Below are positions 1 through 8,852 of a DNA stretch of 64,000 bases, in pieces; position 1 is the first letter of the stretch; each line of letters starts with the position of its first letter. Both the position numbers and the translations under genes were made by a program. Origin of the DNA: Thiohalocapsa halophila (lineage in GTDB: Bacteria; Pseudomonadota; Gammaproteobacteria; Chromatiales; Chromatiaceae); contig NZ_NRRV01000020.1 of NCBI RefSeq assembly GCF_016583825.1, positions 24,336-88,335 of the forward strand. Direction: 5' to 3'. A model generated the notes under the pieces. The model worked only from the letters and a program-made list of their open reading frames with translations, had not been told where the DNA came from and did not search any database.

Positions 1-2
1 AG

Positions 3-1646
3 AAAAAGGCCCGCTTTCGCGAAATCAGCCAGCGCCTGAGCCAGCTTACCAATCAGTTTGCCGAGAATGTGCTGGACGCCACCAACGGCTGGCACAAGCA
101 AATCACCGACGAGGCCGCCCTCGCCGGCGTGCCGGCGGCGGGCAAGGCACTCGCCAGGCACGAAGCCGAGTCCCGCAGCCTGGACGGCTGGGTGCTGACC
201 TTGGATTTCCCTTCTTTCGAGCCCGTCATGAAGCATGCGCAGGACCGCGGCCTGCGCCGCGAAGTCTACGAGGCCTTCAGCACCCGCGCCTCAGACCAGG
301 GCCCGCAGGCCGGCCAGTGGGACAACACGCCCGTCATGGAAGAGATTCTGGCATTGCGCCACGAACAGGCGCAGCTCCTGGGCTTCGACAGCTATGCCGA
401 GCTGTCGCTGGCACCGAAGATGGCCCGCGACACCGACGAGGTCATGGGCTTCCTGAACGACCTGGCAGCCCACGCCCTGCCCCAGGCCCGCGCCGAGCTC
501 CAGGAGCTGCGGGACTTCGCCCGCGACACCGACGGTTTGGAAGACCTCGCCCCCTGGGACCTGATGTACTACGGTGAGAAGCTTCGCGTTGCACGCTTCG
601 ACATCAGCGACGAAGCGCTCAAGCCCTACTTCCCGCTGGAAGGCGTCATCAGCGGCATGTTCCGTGTCGCCGAGAAGCTCTTCGACGTACGCATCGAGCA
701 GGCCGAGGCAGGCGCTACCTGGCACCCGGATGTGCGCCGCTATGTCATCCAAGACACAGACGGCACCCCCGGCGCCGAGTGCTACCTGGATCCCTTCGCG
801 CGCCAGAAGAAGCAGGGCGGCGCCTGGATGAACGGCGCCGTGAGCCGGATGATCATGGGTGGGCGCACGCAGCTGCCGGTGGCCTATTTGGTGTGCAACT
901 TCACGCCCCCGGTGGCGGGTCATCCGACTCTGCTGAGCCACCGCGAGGTGGAGACCCTCTTCCACGAGCTCGGCCACGGGCTGCATCACATGCTCACGCG
1001 GGTGGACTACCCGCCCGTGGCCGGCATCCACGGCGTCCCCTGGGACGCCGTAGAGCTGCCGAGCCAATTCCTCGAGAACTGGTGCTGGGAGCGGGAGTCC
1101 CTGGACCTCTTCGCCCGCCACCACGAAACCGGCGAGCCCATCCCCGACGGCCTCTTCCAGCGCATGCTGGACGCCAAGCATTTCCAGTCAGCCATGCAGA
1201 TGGTCCGCCAGCTGGAGCTCTCGCTGTTCGACTTCCGCCTGCACCTGGAGTACGACCCGAGCCGGGGCGCGCGCATCTACGAGGTCCTGGACGAAGTCCG
1301 CGACCAAGTGGCCGTGCTCAAGCCGCCGGCCTGGAACCGCTTCGCCCATGGCTTCTCGCACATCTTCGCCGGCGGCTATGCGGCGGGCTACTTCAGCTAC
1401 AAGTGGGCCGAGGTGCTCTCGGCGGACGCCTTCTCGCTGTTCGAAGAGCGCGGGGTCTTCGACCCGGACACCGGCCGCGCCTTTCGCGAGCTCATCCTCG
1501 AGCGCGGCGGCTCTGCCGATGCCATGGACCTCTTCACCGCCTTCCGGGGCCGCGAGCCCAAGGTCGACGCCCTGCTGCGGCACAGCGGCATCGGCACCGC
1601 CGTGCAGCCGGCGGACGGCGATACGGATATGCAGCGCGTCGCCTAG
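3..1646 (+). CDS. prlC: Oligopeptidase A (M3 family zinc metallopeptidase), 5'-truncated by window edge
   Basis: Cytosolic M3-family zinc endopeptidase that degrades short peptides, including cleaved signal peptides. The reading frame is open from base 3 and continues upstream, so the start lies outside the window; about 547 residues are visible against roughly 680 for the family. The zinc site HELGH is at bases 963-977, followed by a Gly/His-rich stretch, with the second metal-ligand helix downstream (ENWCWE, about 1075-1092). The N-terminal visible residues (KARFREISQRLSQL) match the helical domain that precedes the catalytic domain in this family. A GTG at 69 could be read as a start but is internal to conserved sequence. 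The C-terminal tail beyond the conserved core is short and polar. Confidence 0.93.
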   Translation, partial: KKARFREISQRLSQLTNQFAENVLDATNGWHKQITDEAALAGVPAAGKALARHEAESRSLDGWVLTLDFPSFEPVMKHAQDRGLRREVYEAFSTRASDQGPQAGQWDNTPVMEEILALRHEQAQLLGFDSYAELSLAPKMARDTDEVMGFLNDLAAHALPQARAELQELRDFARDTDGLEDLAPWDLMYYGEKLRVARFDISDEALKPYFPLEGVISGMFRVAEKLFDVRIEQAEAGATWHPDVRRYVIQDTDGTPGAECYLDPFARQKKQGGAWMNGAVSRMIMGGRTQLPVAYLVCNFTPPVAGHPTLLSHREVETLFHELGHGLHHMLTRVDYPPVAGIHGVPWDAVELPSQFLENWCWERESLDLFARHHETGEPIPDGLFQRMLDAKHFQSAMQMVRQLELSLFDFRLHLEYDPSRGARIYEVLDEVRDQVAVLKPPAWNRFAHGFSHIFAGGYAAGYFSYKWAEVLSADAFSLFEERGVFDPDTGRAFRELILERGGSADAMDLFTAFRGREPKVDALLRHSGIGTAVQPADGDTDMQRVA

Positions 1647-1808
1647 GCGCTATACTGTCGGGCTTCGTTCCAAGCCGTGCCAGCTGCGGATAGGGCCACC
1701 CAGTCGTGGGCCGACATCACAGCGCCGGCCCGGGAACGGACTGTCGGCAGCAATAGCGATTGCGCATCCGAACCCTGCCGGCAACACGCCTGAGCCAGGC
1801 GAGCCTTT

Positions 1809-1898
<90 letters not shown>

Positions 1899-1923
1899 CT
1901 TCCGCCTAATGCCTGCCTTGAAA

Positions 1924-1947
1924 TCAGCCCTGCACAATCTGGGCTGA
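1924..1947 (+). terminator. Inverted repeat 26 bp after tRNA-Ser, possible terminator
   Basis: Perfect 7-bp arms TCAGCCC and GGGCTGA are separated by a 10-base loop. No T-run follows, so this is a weak terminator or processing hairpin at best. Position just after the tRNA is the main argument. Confidence 0.3.
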
Positions 1948-2515
1948 AATCCGCTCCACCGTGTTCATGTGCGCGGTCCAAGCTGATCGCACCCGAGCAC
2001 GGCTCTCGCGCTTCACTCGCCCGCACTGCGCGCGCCTTCGCCCCCAATGCTTGTCATCTCTCGCTGGCGCCCACTCTCGTCGCCGACGCGATTCCCGGCG
2101 CGCGAGCCGGGTACCCATGCACGTCCCCTCAGCATGAGCGCCGACTGCCGTTTTTATAGCGGCCGGACCCTTCGCCGGCGGGTGAATTCCCCCATCGCAG
2201 GGGCATAACGCGCAGTCCGACCCGCCGCCGGCCCCAAGAGTCCCGTCCTAAGGAGACGCCGATTCACTGGCCGTCCCCGCCAAAAATCACACGCAGCCTG
2301 GCCTGATGCCGTCAAGGGGCGGCTTCCTGGCTCCTGCATTGTCAGCAACTTAGGTCGCTGACAATAGCGTGGGCCTGCTTAGCACGAGCAACGCCGATGA
2401 ATGGGCGTTTCCCAACGACCGCGCCTGCCCTGGCCTCACCTTTGCAGCAGCCGAGGGGAGTGCAGACCGCACGAGGCGGTCGTCTTTGTGCAAGCAACCC
2501 TTAAGGAGCACATCT
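1948..2515. other. Intergenic stretch without a supported gene
   Basis: About 570 bases between tRNA-Ser and the PRC-barrel gene. The open frames here have no recognisable motif and no ribosome binding site, and the frame upstream of base 2516 reads low-complexity residues. The only structure seen is the inverted repeat at 2339-2364. Confidence 0.6.
2339..2364. repeat. Perfect inverted repeat (TTGTCAGC / GCTGACAA)
   Basis: Eight-base arms with a 10-base spacer, about 150 bp upstream of the PRC-barrel gene. It could be an operator half-site pair or an mRNA hairpin. No T-run follows on either strand. Confidence 0.4.
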
Positions 2516-3421
2516 ATGACCTTCGATACGACGCGTTCTCACGTCCCTGGACTGACCTGTGTGCCGACCCTCGCCGCCGCAGCCGTCGCAAGCGCCTGCC
2601 TGTTCTCCGGCGCCGCAGCCATGGCGGCCCAGTCGGGGGCTGCGCAGTCGGGTGCCGGCGGCCAACAAGGCCAGGCGCAGCAAGCGCAGCAACAGGCCGG
2701 TTCCGACCCGGCCGAGCAGTCCGCCGGGGCCGACAAACCAGTGACCAAGCAGCTACTAGACCGCTACAAGCTCAGCACATGGCTCGGCAAGTCCGTGCAG
2801 AACGCCAAGGGCGAAGAGCTCGGTACCGTCGAGGAATTGGTGATGGACGACGCCGGCCGCGTGCGCTACGTGGTAATGCAGAGCGAGCTGCTCGCGGAGC
2901 GCAAGGCGGGCGACTTGGTCGCCGTGCCGGCGGGCCATTTCGCCTATCCGGCGGCGCCCGAGCATCCACTGATCTTCGACGTGACCCCCGGACAGATGCA
3001 GCAGGCCCCAGCCTTCGGCGCCGCGGGTATGCCCGACATGGGCCACCCGACGGTCAGCAGCATCGTCGTCGCCTATTGGCTCCCGGAGGGTGCAGGCGAG
3101 CAGCGTGCGAGTGAGCAGACCGATTACGACATCGACAAATACGAGCCCAACCGCGACATCATCAATCTGTCGCAGCAGCAGGGAGCGCTGTTCGAGAAGC
3201 TCGACGATAACGGTGACGATTTGATCAGTCGCGAGGAGGCTCAGGACCATGAGCGTCTATCCGAGCGCTTCGGCAAAATCGACAGCTATGGCAACAAGGC
3301 CATCACCCGATCCGAATTCGCCGCATTCGAAATCAAGGATGTGGTGAGCACAGGCGATCAGTCGAGCCAGAACAAAGGCAACGAGTCCGGGAAGCAGCCG
3401 GAGATGAGCCAGAGCCAGTAG
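2516..3421 (+). CDS. Secreted PRC-barrel / EF-hand protein
   Basis: A 301-residue protein. The start at 2516 is chosen because AAGGAG (2503-2508) lies at good spacing; the frame is open further upstream but that part lacks coding character. Residues 1-38 look like a signal peptide ending AAAMAA. A Gln/Ala/Gly-rich linker follows, then a PRC-barrel-type segment (KLSTWLGKSVQNAKGEELG, then VEELVMDDAGRVRYVVMQ). The C-terminal third has an EF-hand-type loop (KLDDNGDDLISREEA) and a second degenerate one (KIDSYGNKAITRSEF), so calcium binding is possible. It is followed 61 bp later by an Ala-rich membrane-anchored protein on the same strand. PRC-barrel envelope proteins are often stress-related in Proteobacteria, but its role here is unknown. 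Confidence 0.75.
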   Translation: MTFDTTRSHVPGLTCVPTLAAAAVASACLFSGAAAMAAQSGAAQSGAGGQQGQAQQAQQQAGSDPAEQSAGADKPVTKQLLDRYKLSTWLGKSVQNAKGEELGTVEELVMDDAGRVRYVVMQSELLAERKAGDLVAVPAGHFAYPAAPEHPLIFDVTPGQMQQAPAFGAAGMPDMGHPTVSSIVVAYWLPEGAGEQRASEQTDYDIDKYEPNRDIINLSQQQGALFEKLDDNGDDLISREEAQDHERLSERFGKIDSYGNKAITRSEFAAFEIKDVVSTGDQSSQNKGNESGKQPEMSQSQ

Positions 3422-3482
3422 TCTCGGCTGACACTGTCCCCACGCCGGCGCAGGGACGCGCTGTCAGAAAGCGGAGGTAACG

Positions 3483-4205
3483 ATGAAGCCCAACAACATC
3501 CTATTGGCAATCCTGGCGGTCGTCCTGCTGATGGCGGCCTATGCAGCCGTGCAAGAGCGGGAGACCGCGCCGGCAGGCGCCAGTGCTCAACAAGCACAGG
3601 CGAGAGGTGGCGCAGATACCGACAGAGGCCCGAGCATGGGGACACCCGCCGCCTCGCCAGCGAGTCAGAAGGCGGAAGCTTCGGCGGCAGCGGAGGCGCC
3701 AGCAGACGCTGAGGCGTCGGGCGACGACCTCGAGCAGCCCTTTGGCTTCATGGGCGAAACCTTTGGGGGCGCGGTCTCCGCGTCAGCGTCGGCCCCCGCC
3801 ACCACAGGCGCTGCAATGAGTGATGAGATGCTCGAGGAGACCATGACCACAGTGGAAGAGACCGCCGAGGCCATGGGCGCAGCGGCCAAGGAAGCCGCAC
3901 AGGCGGCGGAGCCAGTGGTTGATGCCGCAGCCGACGAGCTCGGCGAGGCCGCCCAAGACGCCGCGCGGGAGGCCGGGGCCTTGGCAGCCGAAGCCGCGCA
4001 GGAGGCCGGTGCCGCAGTGACGGAAACCGCCCAAGAAGCCGGAGCTGCGGCCCTGGAAGCGACTGGGCAGGCTGCGCAAGAGGCAGGCACCGTCATCACC
4101 GACACGGCCGCAGAAGCCGGCGAGGTCATCAGCGAGACGGCTCAGGATGTCGGCGAAGAGACCGCCGATCTGGTGACCGGCGATGACGCCTCCGGGCAAG
4201 ACTGA
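3483..4205 (+). CDS. Ala-rich, membrane-anchored LEA-like repeat protein
   Basis: A 240-residue protein with a strong ribosome site (GGAGGTAACG before ATG). Residues 5-22 form one hydrophobic segment (ILLAILAVVLLMAAYAAV), either an uncleaved anchor or a signal peptide. The middle is Ala/Ser/Glu-rich. Residues from about 120 to the end consist of degenerate 11-mer-like repeats such as ETAQEAGAAAL, DTAAEAGEVI and ETAQDVGEE, which predict long amphipathic helices like those of group 3 LEA or apolipoprotein-like proteins. Composition is strongly acidic and lacks aromatics in the repeat region. It probably sits in the periplasm. Co-orientation with the PRC-barrel gene suggests an operon; no function can be assigned. 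Confidence 0.6.
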   Translation: MKPNNILLAILAVVLLMAAYAAVQERETAPAGASAQQAQARGGADTDRGPSMGTPAASPASQKAEASAAAEAPADAEASGDDLEQPFGFMGETFGGAVSASASAPATTGAAMSDEMLEETMTTVEETAEAMGAAAKEAAQAAEPVVDAAADELGEAAQDAAREAGALAAEAAQEAGAAVTETAQEAGAAALEATGQAAQEAGTVITDTAAEAGEVISETAQDVGEETADLVTGDDASGQD

Positions 4206-4371
4206 CCTCCACGGCCCGGGCTAATGGGCACGGCCGCCCCCGGACGACGACACGTCGGCGGCGGCCTCGCAGACGCGCGACCCGACGGTCTCCCGGTGGC
4301 GTACAGACGCTCGGCCTACCGGGCGGTGTCGCGCTGCATGAGGGCAATCGGCGCAGCGCGGGGGCGGAGTC

Positions 4372-5610
4372 TCAGCTCCGCCAAAGCAGCGGCAGCCGCA
4401 GGTGGCGCTTGATGGCCGCGCCGACATAGGGCCAGAGCCGGCCCTTCTCCCAGAGCATCCGGGCGTAGAGCGACACCGGCTGCCCCGGCGGCTTGCGATA
4501 GCCATCTCGGGGCCTGAGCCGAATCGCGCCTTGGTCGCAAGTGGGGATGCAGACTCCGCAGCCCAGGCAGACGTCGGCATCCACCGCCGCCCAGCGTTCG
4601 CCGGGCTCGCGGCGGCTGCGCTGCGGTGCGCCTGCTGCCGGCGCGGGCGTCGGTAGCCTCTCGCCGCCACGCGCACTGCTGCCAAGGCCAATGCACTTCG
4701 CGTTGCAGGCGCGTAGGCATTCGCCGCAGTAGTCGCAGCGCTCCGGGTCGACCTGCGCAATAAAGGGCGTCTTACCGAGCCCGTCCGGATAGCCATTCTG
4801 CACGCCGGCCATGAGCTCGCAGCAGCAGCGGCAGCAGTTACAGAGAAAGGACGGCTGCTCGCGGACGTTGTCGGTGACGTGCGTGAGGCCCAGGGCGCGG
4901 GCGTGGTTCAGGGTGTCGAGCATCTCGTCGATGGACTTCTCCTCGGCGAGACCCCGGCGCACCAGGAAGCGGGCGCCCTCCCCCAGCACCATGCAGATGC
5001 CGTCCACCGGCGCGCCCTTCTTGCAGGACTGGCCCAGGTGCTCCTTCTTGTGCCGGCAGTAGCACATCGTGACGGCGCGGAAGCTCGCGCGGCGGATGAT
5101 CTCCCGCGCGTCTTCAAAGGGGGTGATGCGGGAGCTGACCGGGATCTGCTCTTCGTCGACGACGGCCCGGGCGATGGGTGTCCTGCTGCCGAAGAACTCT
5201 TTGGCCTGGCCGTCGCGCTCGTGCAGGTACTCGGTCATCAGCTCCGCAACCCGCTGTACCGGCAGGTCCGTGCGCCGGCGCATGAAGGTGAACTCGAAGA
5301 AGCCGATGAGCCCCGGCATCAGCATGTAGTAGATCTCGCCGGCATAGGGCAGATCCATTACCAGGCCCTTGTTGGCCATGGATTCCAGGATGCCGTCCAG
5401 CTCCGGCGCCGCGATGCCGGTGGCCTCGGCCAGCTCCGCCAGCGTCGCCTCCATCAGCGGGAAGCAGGCGGCGACATAGGCCTCGCGCGCATCGAACAGC
5501 AGTGACAGGATCTCGCGCAGCTTGGCGTTGTCGACCAGGCCGACGGGATGTTGGTTCAAGCGGTCGATGAGCGGCACCAGGTCGGACTTGGCGCTGAGGA
5601 GGTGTCCCAT
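4372..5610 (-). CDS. 4Fe-4S dicluster protein with cysteine-rich CYCRHK and CNCCRCCC motifs
   Basis: A 412-residue cytoplasmic protein; the ATG at 5610 starts a conserved-looking N-terminus (MGHLLSAKSDLVPLIDRL) although no clear ribosome site is visible. The N-terminal half resembles a winged-helix or helical domain. It is followed by MCYCRHKKEHLGQSCKKGAP and FLCNCCRCCCELM, then a ferredoxin-type pair: CDYCGECLRACNAKC and CLGCGVCIPTCDQGAIRL, giving two 4Fe-4S sites. Proteins of this architecture are widespread in anaerobes and sulfur bacteria and are of unproven function, probably redox. A linker between the two ferredoxin motifs is Pro/Arg-rich. The frame stays open upstream of 5610 but that sequence looks non-coding. 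Confidence 0.8.
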   Translation of the reverse strand: MGHLLSAKSDLVPLIDRLNQHPVGLVDNAKLREILSLLFDAREAYVAACFPLMEATLAELAEATGIAAPELDGILESMANKGLVMDLPYAGEIYYMLMPGLIGFFEFTFMRRRTDLPVQRVAELMTEYLHERDGQAKEFFGSRTPIARAVVDEEQIPVSSRITPFEDAREIIRRASFRAVTMCYCRHKKEHLGQSCKKGAPVDGICMVLGEGARFLVRRGLAEEKSIDEMLDTLNHARALGLTHVTDNVREQPSFLCNCCRCCCELMAGVQNGYPDGLGKTPFIAQVDPERCDYCGECLRACNAKCIGLGSSARGGERLPTPAPAAGAPQRSRREPGERWAAVDADVCLGCGVCIPTCDQGAIRLRPRDGYRKPPGQPVSLYARMLWEKGRLWPYVGAAIKRHLRLPLLWRS

Positions 5611-5891
5611 GGCGGCGGGCCGGGTCGGCGGCGGCGGTTGCAGGCACGATGGCGCGGTTGCCGGCAGTATAGGCAAGGATGGCTCGGCGCGAATTGATGC
5701 AGGACCAGATGACCTCGACCCACTCTCCAGCGACGGTGTCGCGCTCATACGTGCCGGTTGTGCGCGCCTTTCGCCACATCCAGGCGCTCCGCGCTCCGTG
5801 CGCGGACTCGCTGGGCCCGAGGTCGGTTGACCAGAACCGCCAGCCTGTCGGACGCTTACAAATTGTCCCGAAACCCCAATAGGAGTCTCCC

Positions 5892-6398
5892 ATGCGACGC
5901 GATCCGAGCCTGCGCCGGCTCTCGCGGGACCATCACACCGGCCTGGTGCTGGCCAAGCGCACGCGCGAGCTGGCGGCTGCCGACGCGGCTCGGCGGGACG
6001 CCGCCTGGGCCGAGGCGCAGGCGCGCTTCGCCGACGAGCTGGAGCCGCACTTCCGGCTCGAAGAACAGGGGCTGCTGCCGGCTCTGCGCGCCGTCGGCGA
6101 AGACGCACTGGTCGAGCGCACACTGGCCGAGCACGCCGAGCTGCGCGAGCTGATCGGCGGCGGGGCCGAGCAGGTCACGGAGCGGTTCGCAGAGGCATTG
6201 ACCGCGCACATCCGCTTCGAGGAGGCGACGCTGTTCGAGACGGCGCAGCGCGTCCTCGACCCGCAGGTCCTCGCGGAGCTCGGCACGCTGCACGAGCAAG
6301 CGGCGCGGCCCGCCTGCGCCCTGTCGGGATCGGGGTCGGGATCGGGGTCGAGATCGGGGTCGGGCGCGGGGTCAGGATCGGGCGACGGAGCGCACTGA
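5892..6398 (+). CDS. Hemerythrin HHE-domain protein with a Gly/Ser repeat tail
   Basis: A 168-residue protein preceded by AGGAG at 5881-5885. Hemerythrin-type His/Glu ligands are visible in order: RDHHTGL near residue 14, PHFRLEEQGLLP near 54, EHAELRELI near 83 and HIRFEEATLFE near 104, consistent with a four-helix diiron oxygen- or NO-binding fold. From about residue 140 the protein becomes (GS)n with RS, GA and DG variants, encoded by a G/C-rich hexanucleotide repeat. The tail looks like a replication-slippage extension rather than part of the fold. Divergent from the iron-sulfur gene upstream. Confidence 0.8.
   Translation: MRRDPSLRRLSRDHHTGLVLAKRTRELAAADAARRDAAWAEAQARFADELEPHFRLEEQGLLPALRAVGEDALVERTLAEHAELRELIGGGAEQVTERFAEALTAHIRFEEATLFETAQRVLDPQVLAELGTLHEQAARPACALSGSGSGSGSRSGSGAGSGSGDGAH
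6323..6385 (+). repeat. Hexanucleotide repeat (GGGATC/GGGGTC) inside the hemerythrin gene
   Basis: Roughly ten imperfect copies of GGGNTC encode the Gly-Ser tail of the hemerythrin protein. The array length is a multiple of 3, so copy changes alter tail length without breaking the frame. Confidence 0.85.
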
Positions 6399-6566
6399 GC
6401 CCCGCACCCATCGCAACTGGGATAGCCGGGCCGGGCCGCCTATCCAATCGCAGAATCCTGACTAGCGTACCATCGCGACATACCATACTGCTCGCGCACC
6501 AGAGATAGGAGACAGCGATGGCCACCATGTCGGTTCGGTCGACTTATGCACTAAGGTACGGCCGAC

Positions 6567-8672
6567 TCACTGCTCCAGCCGGATCTCGACACCGCTCCCA
6601 CCGGCGCGCAGGCGCTGCAGATGCAAGCGCACCAGCCCGTCTTCCGGAAAGCGCGCCGCACACGCCTCGAAGGCGGCGAGGGCCTGCGGACTTCGCTGCT
6701 CGGCCAGGTGATAGGCGTGGTCATAGGCCATCGCGAGCCCGCTGTCGATCTCGGTCTGCGTGAGCGGCGTGTAGGTCTGGATGGGGTTGCGCTTGCCCTT
6801 CAGTATCAGGGCGCCGATGGGCCGCAGCGACGTCTGCGGACACTGCGCGGCTGTATCCCCGCTGACGGCGACGCGCGTGCCGAAGTGCCGGTTTGAGGAC
6901 TCGAGCCGGGCGGTGGTGTTGATGGGGTCGCCAAAGGCACGGTAGTCGAGCTGGCTGCGACCGCCGAAGTTGCCGACGATGACCTCACCGGTGTGCACGC
7001 CGATGCGGGTGTCGCCGAAAGGCACGCCCTCACGGCGCATGCGCTCGGCAAAGTCCGCGGCGAAGCGGTCGATGGCCAGCGCGCAGTCCAGCGCCCGCCG
7101 CGCGTGGTCGGGCTGGACCACGGGGGCCGAGAAGTGCACCGACACGGCATCGCCGACGATGCGCTCCAGGGTCCCATCATGCTCGAAGGCAATGCGGATG
7201 AGCCCGTCCAGATACCGGTTCAGCAGATCCACCAGCGCCTCCGGCGCCGCGCGCTCCACCAGCGGCGTGAAGCCCGCCAGATCGGTCATGACGAAGCTGC
7301 ACTCGCGGCGTTCGCCGCGCAGGCGCAGCTGCTCGGGGTGGCGCATCAGGTGGCGCACCAAGTTGGGCGAGACGAAGCTCGAGAAGGCGCGCTCCACGAA
7401 GCGCCGCTCGCGCTCGGTGATCGCATAGCCGGCGAGCGACAGCGCGGTGAAGACGGCGACGATGGTGATGCCGGGCGTCAGCGCATCGAACAGCAGCAGG
7501 TGCGTGCGGAACAGCCAGAAGCCGCCGGCGAGCACCGCCGCCACCAGCAACAGCCCCGTGACCACCAGCCAGGCGCCGCGGAGGCGAAAGGACAGCAGGA
7601 TGAGCAGCAGCGACCCGAGCGCACCCGCCAGCGCCTCGGCGCCGACGGCCCAGCGCGGGCGCAGCGGGTGTGCGCCGGTCAGCAGCTGGCTCAGCGCCTG
7701 GGCGTGGATCACCGCCGCGCTCAGGCTTTCCCCCAAGGTCGATGTCACCGCGCTGCCGATGCCGGGCGCGGAGACACCGATCAGCACGATGCGCTCCGCC
7801 ACCAGCGGCGCCGGTACCTCGCCGTCCAGTACCTCAGCGGCACCGAGCACGGGTAAGGACGAGCGCGGGGCATAATGGAGCCAGATCTCGCCGTTGCCGT
7901 TCAGGGGCACTGTGCGGGGGCCAATCCGAATGGATAGCGGCACATCCGTGGCGGCGTCGGCTGCGATACGCACCACATAGGAGCCGGCGCCAGTGGCCAC
8001 CCGCAGCACCTCGGCGACCAGCGACGGATAAAGCTCCTCACCCCATTGCACCACCAGGGGCACGCGCCGCAGGCGCCCGTCGCGATCGGGCAGGACATTC
8101 AACGCGCCTAGCCCTTGGGCGGCGCGGACACTCTCTGCGGGTGGTAGCAGTGTCCCGCCCAAGTGGCTGTGCAGCCGCGGAGCCGCCGCGCCGACCATGG
8201 CCAGCCCTGCGGCGCGCGGGGGCGGCGCAGCGCTGCCACCATGCGCCGTCAGTGCATAGCCGATGACGCTTGGCACCAAGGCGAGCGCCACAGCCAGCCG
8301 GTCTTTGGGCATTTCGAATCCCGAGTCGCGCTCGGCCCTGGGTGGCGGCGCATCGGGCTCGGCGGCCTCCGCCGGGATCAGCGTCAGTGCCACCGTCTCG
8401 GCGCCGGCGGCCGCGAGTCGCTCGAGCAAGCGACCGAGCGTCTCCTGCGGCCAGGGCCAGGGGCCGGAATCCGCCAGGGCCTGCTCGTCGATCTCGACGA
8501 CGGTGACGGGTGCCCGGGCCCCCGCGGGGAACACCGCCATGTAGGCATCGAACAAGAGATTGCGCATGCTGGAGAAAACCTGCGGGCAGCAGATCTGCGC
8601 ATACACCGCGAGCGCGAGCAGCACCGTCGCCAGCAGCGGCGGCAGCAGTCTCGGGCGCAGCCGCCGGATCAT
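6567..8672 (-). CDS. CHASE2-domain adenylate/guanylate cyclase
   Basis: A 701-residue class III nucleotide cyclase. Residues about 9-25 form a first membrane segment (LLPPLLATVLLALAVYA), followed by a long extracytoplasmic CHASE2-type sensor (VTVVEIDEQALADSGPWPW is typical), then three membrane segments around residues 340-420. The C-terminal catalytic domain carries FVMTDLAGFTPLVE with the first metal Asp, IVGDAVSVHF with the second, and a conserved Arg near TARLESSNR. It should make cAMP or cGMP in response to a periplasmic signal. It is divergent from a FecR-domain gene, a pairing seen repeatedly in bacteria. A short region beyond the catalytic domain could be a degenerate TPR. Confidence 0.9.
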   Translation of the reverse strand: MIRRLRPRLLPPLLATVLLALAVYAQICCPQVFSSMRNLLFDAYMAVFPAGARAPVTVVEIDEQALADSGPWPWPQETLGRLLERLAAAGAETVALTLIPAEAAEPDAPPPRAERDSGFEMPKDRLAVALALVPSVIGYALTAHGGSAAPPPRAAGLAMVGAAAPRLHSHLGGTLLPPAESVRAAQGLGALNVLPDRDGRLRRVPLVVQWGEELYPSLVAEVLRVATGAGSYVVRIAADAATDVPLSIRIGPRTVPLNGNGEIWLHYAPRSSLPVLGAAEVLDGEVPAPLVAERIVLIGVSAPGIGSAVTSTLGESLSAAVIHAQALSQLLTGAHPLRPRWAVGAEALAGALGSLLLILLSFRLRGAWLVVTGLLLVAAVLAGGFWLFRTHLLLFDALTPGITIVAVFTALSLAGYAITERERRFVERAFSSFVSPNLVRHLMRHPEQLRLRGERRECSFVMTDLAGFTPLVERAAPEALVDLLNRYLDGLIRIAFEHDGTLERIVGDAVSVHFSAPVVQPDHARRALDCALAIDRFAADFAERMRREGVPFGDTRIGVHTGEVIVGNFGGRSQLDYRAFGDPINTTARLESSNRHFGTRVAVSGDTAAQCPQTSLRPIGALILKGKRNPIQTYTPLTQTEIDSGLAMAYDHAYHLAEQRSPQALAAFEACAARFPEDGLVRLHLQRLRAGGSGVEIRLEQ

Positions 8673-8852
8673 TCGACAGCCTCGCCGTATTGGCGCTTCA
8701 ACCGCCGCTCAATACCTGCGAACATGGCAGCGCTCGTACACTTTCAACCCAGCTCCATCCGGCATCGCAAAGCGCTCGTGCCGAAGACCAGCGTCAACTT
8801 TGGATCAGAGGGCAGGCTCAGGTGGGCGCAGGCTCGCATCGAGGTACCGCCG

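Noticed and set aside
6518..6763. Short plus-strand ORF with a good AGGAGA site before the cyclase 3' end
   Set aside because: Most of it overlaps the cyclase gene antisense and resembles no family; perhaps only a relic start.
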